DNA from: Bacteroidales bacterium
GTDB lineage: Bacteria; Bacteroidota; Bacteroidia; Bacteroidales; JAAUTT01
Assembly: GCA_025350365.1 (NCBI GenBank)
Contig: JANXXY010000363.1
Span: 1 to 8,815 of the forward strand
Length of the DNA stretch: 8,815 nucleotides
Direction of reading: 5' to 3'
Within the stretch, counting starts at the first letter, position 1, and each line of letters starts with the position of its first letter. The notes below the pieces were generated by a model. It was not told where the DNA came from and searched no databases. It saw only the letters and a list, made by a program, of their open reading frames with translations. Shown one piece after another: positions 6,947 through 8,815 of this stretch. The position numbers and the translations under genes are program-made.

Positions 6947-6995
6947 ATGAACTGATAGGAGATTGTAAAAGAATTAAAACATTTTTCATTAAAAT

Positions 6996-7038
6996 AGTAG
7001 GGCATTGCCCTACTCTATTGTTTCGCCCATACGAGGGC
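6996..7038. repeat. Tandem GC-rich hairpins, possible dispersed intergenic repeat
   Basis: AGTAGGGCA (6996-7004) and TGCCCTACT (7006-7014) form an almost loopless palindrome. Ten bases later GCCC (7025-7028) and GGGC (7035-7038) form a second small hairpin around ATACGA. The two sit in an AT-rich gap (6947-7120) between the rpmA terminator and serS. Paired hairpins of this look (GGGCATTGCCC followed by a GCCC..GGGC hairpin) recall short repeats scattered between genes in Bacteroidota genomes, but that is from memory and only one copy is in this window. No T tract follows, so it is not an ordinary terminator. Confidence 0.45.
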
Positions 7039-7120
7039 TTGCGCTTAACTAAACGACTTTGAATCATTTAACATATTATAATTATTATATACTAAGACCT
7101 TTTTTAACAACCCGAAAATT

Positions 7121-8395
7121 ATGCTCACCATAAAATTTATCGACGAAAATAAAGATTATGTCATTCAACGTTTGGCAGTAAAGAGATTCAATGCTAAGGA
7201 AATTATCGATGTTATTCTTGGGCTTGATAAACAGCGTCGTCAAATTCAGAACCAGAATGATAATATTCAGGCTACGTTAAATGCTATTGCCAAAGAAGTT
7301 GGTGTGCTTTATAAAACCGGGAAGGTTAAGGAAGCCGAGGAGGCAAAAGTAAAAACAGCTCAGTTGAAAGAAGAGTCAAAGCAATTGGTAATTGACCTTG
7401 AAGAAACTGAATTGAATCTTAAAAACAAACTGGTGCAAGTTCCGAATGTTCCGCATATCACTGTGCCTGACGGTAAAAGTGCAGAGGATAACGTTATTGT
7501 ACGTTCGGGAGGCGCTTTACCAAACCTCACATCCGATGCTGTTCCTCATTGGGATTTAGCAAAAAAGTATGACATTATCGATTTTGAACTTGGTAACAAA
7601 CTTACAGGTGCTGGTTTTCCTGTTTATAAAGGTAAAGGCTCGAAATTGCAACGGGCTCTAATTAATTTTTTTCTTGATGAAGGTGAAAAAGCCGGATATA
7701 AGGAATACATGCCGCCTTTGATGGTGAATGAAGAATCCGGGTATGGCACTGGGCAACTTCCCGATAAGGAAGATCAGATGTACCATGCCACTTTGGATAA
7801 CTTATATCTGATTCCGACAGCCGAAGTGCCTTTAACTAATATTTGGCGTGATGCGATTGTTAACAGCTCTGAATTTCCAATTAAAGCAACTGCCTACACA
7901 CCATGTTTTCGCAGAGAAGCAGGATCATACGGAAAAGATGTTCGGGGTTTAAACCGTCTGCATCAGTTCGACAAAGTTGAAATTGTGCAGATTCAGCACC
8001 CGTCTAAATCCTATGAGACACTTGAAGAAATGGTGAACCATGTGGAAGGTCTTGTTAAGAAACTTGAGTTACCATACCGTATAGTTAGACTTTGCGGTGG
8101 TGATATGAGTTTCACCTCAGCACTCACCTATGATTTCGAAGTATATGCTGCTGCCCAGCAACGGTGGCTCGAAGTAAGTTCTGTGTCTAATTTCGAGTCT
8201 TTTCAGGCTAATCGCCTTAAATTACGTTACAAGGACGATGGTGATAAAAGAACAAACCTGGCACACACTCTAAATGGCAGTGCCCTTGCATTGCCGCGTA
8301 TTGTTGCCGCTTTGCTCGAAAACAATCAAACTACTAATGGAATAAATATTCCTGAAGTGCTTATACCGTATACCAAATTTAATGTTATTGATTAG
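7121..8395 (+). CDS. serS: Seryl-tRNA synthetase
   Basis: Cytosolic class II aminoacyl-tRNA synthetase that charges tRNA-Ser (and tRNA-Sec where present) with serine. At 424 residues it is full length. The N-terminal helical arm that clamps the tRNA long variable arm covers about 25-105 and is rich in K, E and Q. The catalytic domain has motif 1 at about 176-200, the serine-pocket TAEVPLT at 233-239, motif 2 with FRREAGSYGKDVRG at 263-276 and HQFDKVE at 281-287, and motif 3 with LNGSALALPRIVAALLENNQ at 384-403, carrying the ATP-binding arginine R393. The LALPRIVAALLENNQ form of motif 3 is the one I associate with Bacteroidota. ATG at 7121 gives the standard N-terminus; an A-rich segment and no Shine-Dalgarno site precede it. 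It follows the rpmA terminator, so it should have its own promoter in 6947-7120; I see a TTTG at 7058-7061 but no good -7 box. Confidence 0.98.
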   Translation: MLTIKFIDENKDYVIQRLAVKRFNAKEIIDVILGLDKQRRQIQNQNDNIQATLNAIAKEVGVLYKTGKVKEAEEAKVKTAQLKEESKQLVIDLEETELNLKNKLVQVPNVPHITVPDGKSAEDNVIVRSGGALPNLTSDAVPHWDLAKKYDIIDFELGNKLTGAGFPVYKGKGSKLQRALINFFLDEGEKAGYKEYMPPLMVNEESGYGTGQLPDKEDQMYHATLDNLYLIPTAEVPLTNIWRDAIVNSSEFPIKATAYTPCFRREAGSYGKDVRGLNRLHQFDKVEIVQIQHPSKSYETLEEMVNHVEGLVKKLELPYRIVRLCGGDMSFTSALTYDFEVYAAAQQRWLEVSSVSNFESFQANRLKLRYKDDGDKRTNLAHTLNGSALALPRIVAALLENNQTTNGINIPEVLIPYTKFNVID

Positions 8396-8418
8396 CATAT
8401 AAAATAAGTCATTAGCAA

Positions 8419-8481
8419 AACAATTCGGTATAGCAGGACAAAAAATTATTGAAACCTGCTGACATAGAGCTACGAATTGTT
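8419..8481. repeat. Nested inverted repeat between serS and ruvC
   Basis: AACAATTCG (8419-8427) is the exact reverse complement of CGAATTGTT (8473-8481), and within it AGCAGG (8432-8437) matches CCTGCT (8455-8460) around a 17-base A-rich loop. The outer 9-bp and inner 6-bp arms are compatible in one fold, with an asymmetric internal loop. It begins 24 bases after the serS stop. There is no T tract after it, so if it ends the serS transcript it does so without the standard signal. It could equally be an RNA 3'-end stabilising structure or the remains of a repeat. Confidence 0.5.
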
Positions 8482-8553
8482 AATATGATGAGGTTTTACT
8501 GGAATATCATTTAAAGGATTGGTAATAATAAGCTTGATAAATAAAAATATGCA

Positions 8554-8815
8554 TTGGAAAAAGAGAGGGTTATTTTAGGAATCGATCCCGGAACCAGTAT
8601 TATGGGATATGGCATTATACGTGGTATTGGAAATAACCCGGAACTACTTGTTATGGGGGTGATTGACCTTCAGAAAATTGGAGATCATTTTGTTAAGCTG
8701 AAAATGATTTTTGATCGAACAATTTCTCTTATCGATGAATATAAACCTGATGAATTAGCGATTGAAGCTCAATTTTTTGGTAAAAATGTACAATCGATGC
8801 TCAAGCTTGGCAGGG
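8554..8815 (+). CDS. ruvC: Crossover junction endodeoxyribonuclease RuvC (5' part, cut by window edge)
   Basis: Holliday junction resolvase that works with RuvAB in homologous recombination. The first 87 codons are visible. They contain GIDPGTSIMGYGII at 9-22, whose D11 is the first catalytic acidic residue (D7 in E. coli), and LAIEAQFFGKNVQSMLKLGR at 68-87, with the second catalytic acid E71 (E66 in E. coli). The later acidic pair lies beyond the window. The start must be TTG at 8554: the in-frame TAA at 8542-8544 leaves only three codons between it and TTG, none a start, and EKERVILGIDPG is the usual N-terminus for Bacteroidota RuvC. An out-of-frame ATG at 8549 opens only a 9-codon frame ending at 8578. 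It lies 158 bases after serS on the same strand; I see no clear promoter in that gap. Confidence 0.94.
   Translation, partial: MEKERVILGIDPGTSIMGYGIIRGIGNNPELLVMGVIDLQKIGDHFVKLKMIFDRTISLIDEYKPDELAIEAQFFGKNVQSMLKLGR

Noticed and set aside
8545..8600. Frameshifted or broken ruvC start
   Set aside because: From TTG at 8554 the frame is open and matches RuvC continuously to the window end, so no frameshift is needed to explain the sequence.

Overview
The window looks like chromosomal DNA of a Bacteroidota species (class Bacteroidia or close). The basis is the protein sequences (SerRS, L21/L27, the nuclease-UVR protein and RuvC all read as Bacteroidota-type), the moderately low G+C, A-rich leaders without Shine-Dalgarno sites before nearly every start, and promoter elements of the Bacteroidota form (TTTG ... 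TAnnTTTG). I cannot name a genus.

Left half, minus strand (4870 down to 1): three tightly spaced genes, each separated by 13 bases, form a probable operon. In transcription order these are a soluble hybrid histidine kinase (PAS-PAS-GAF-HisKA-HATPase-REC), a membrane-anchored family 2 glycosyltransferase, and an OppC/DppC-type peptide ABC transporter permease that runs off the left edge only a few residues short of its expected end. The grouping of a soluble sensor kinase, a processive-type glycosyltransferase and a lone permease has no obvious single pathway. The kinase has no neighbouring DNA-binding response regulator in view.

Middle (4871-5481): 611 bases with no convincing gene. The part nearest the kinase (about 5000-5230) has several short inverted repeats and three copies of GTAACATT in mixed orientation. 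This is the most regulatory-looking stretch in the window. The rest is very AT-rich.

Right half: a minus-strand DUF151 bifunctional nuclease with a C-terminal UVR motif (5482-6090, GTG start) is divergent from the plus-strand run rplU-rpmA, then serS, then the first 87 codons of ruvC (TTG start), which is cut by the right edge. The divergent intergenic region carries a recognisable Bacteroidota promoter for rplU and a -7-like box for the nuclease gene. A strong intrinsic terminator follows rpmA, so serS is probably transcribed separately. Two further structured intergenic sites lie between rpmA and serS (tandem hairpins, possibly a dispersed repeat) and between serS and ruvC (a nested inverted repeat).

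The right half is ordinary housekeeping: ribosome 50S proteins, tRNA charging, and Holliday junction resolution. I found no CRISPR array, tRNA, rRNA, insertion sequence, phage gene or toxin-antitoxin pair. No clearly new system is evident; the leads worth following are the kinase-glycosyltransferase-permease group with its repeat-rich upstream region, and the kinase's methanogen-like GAF domain.
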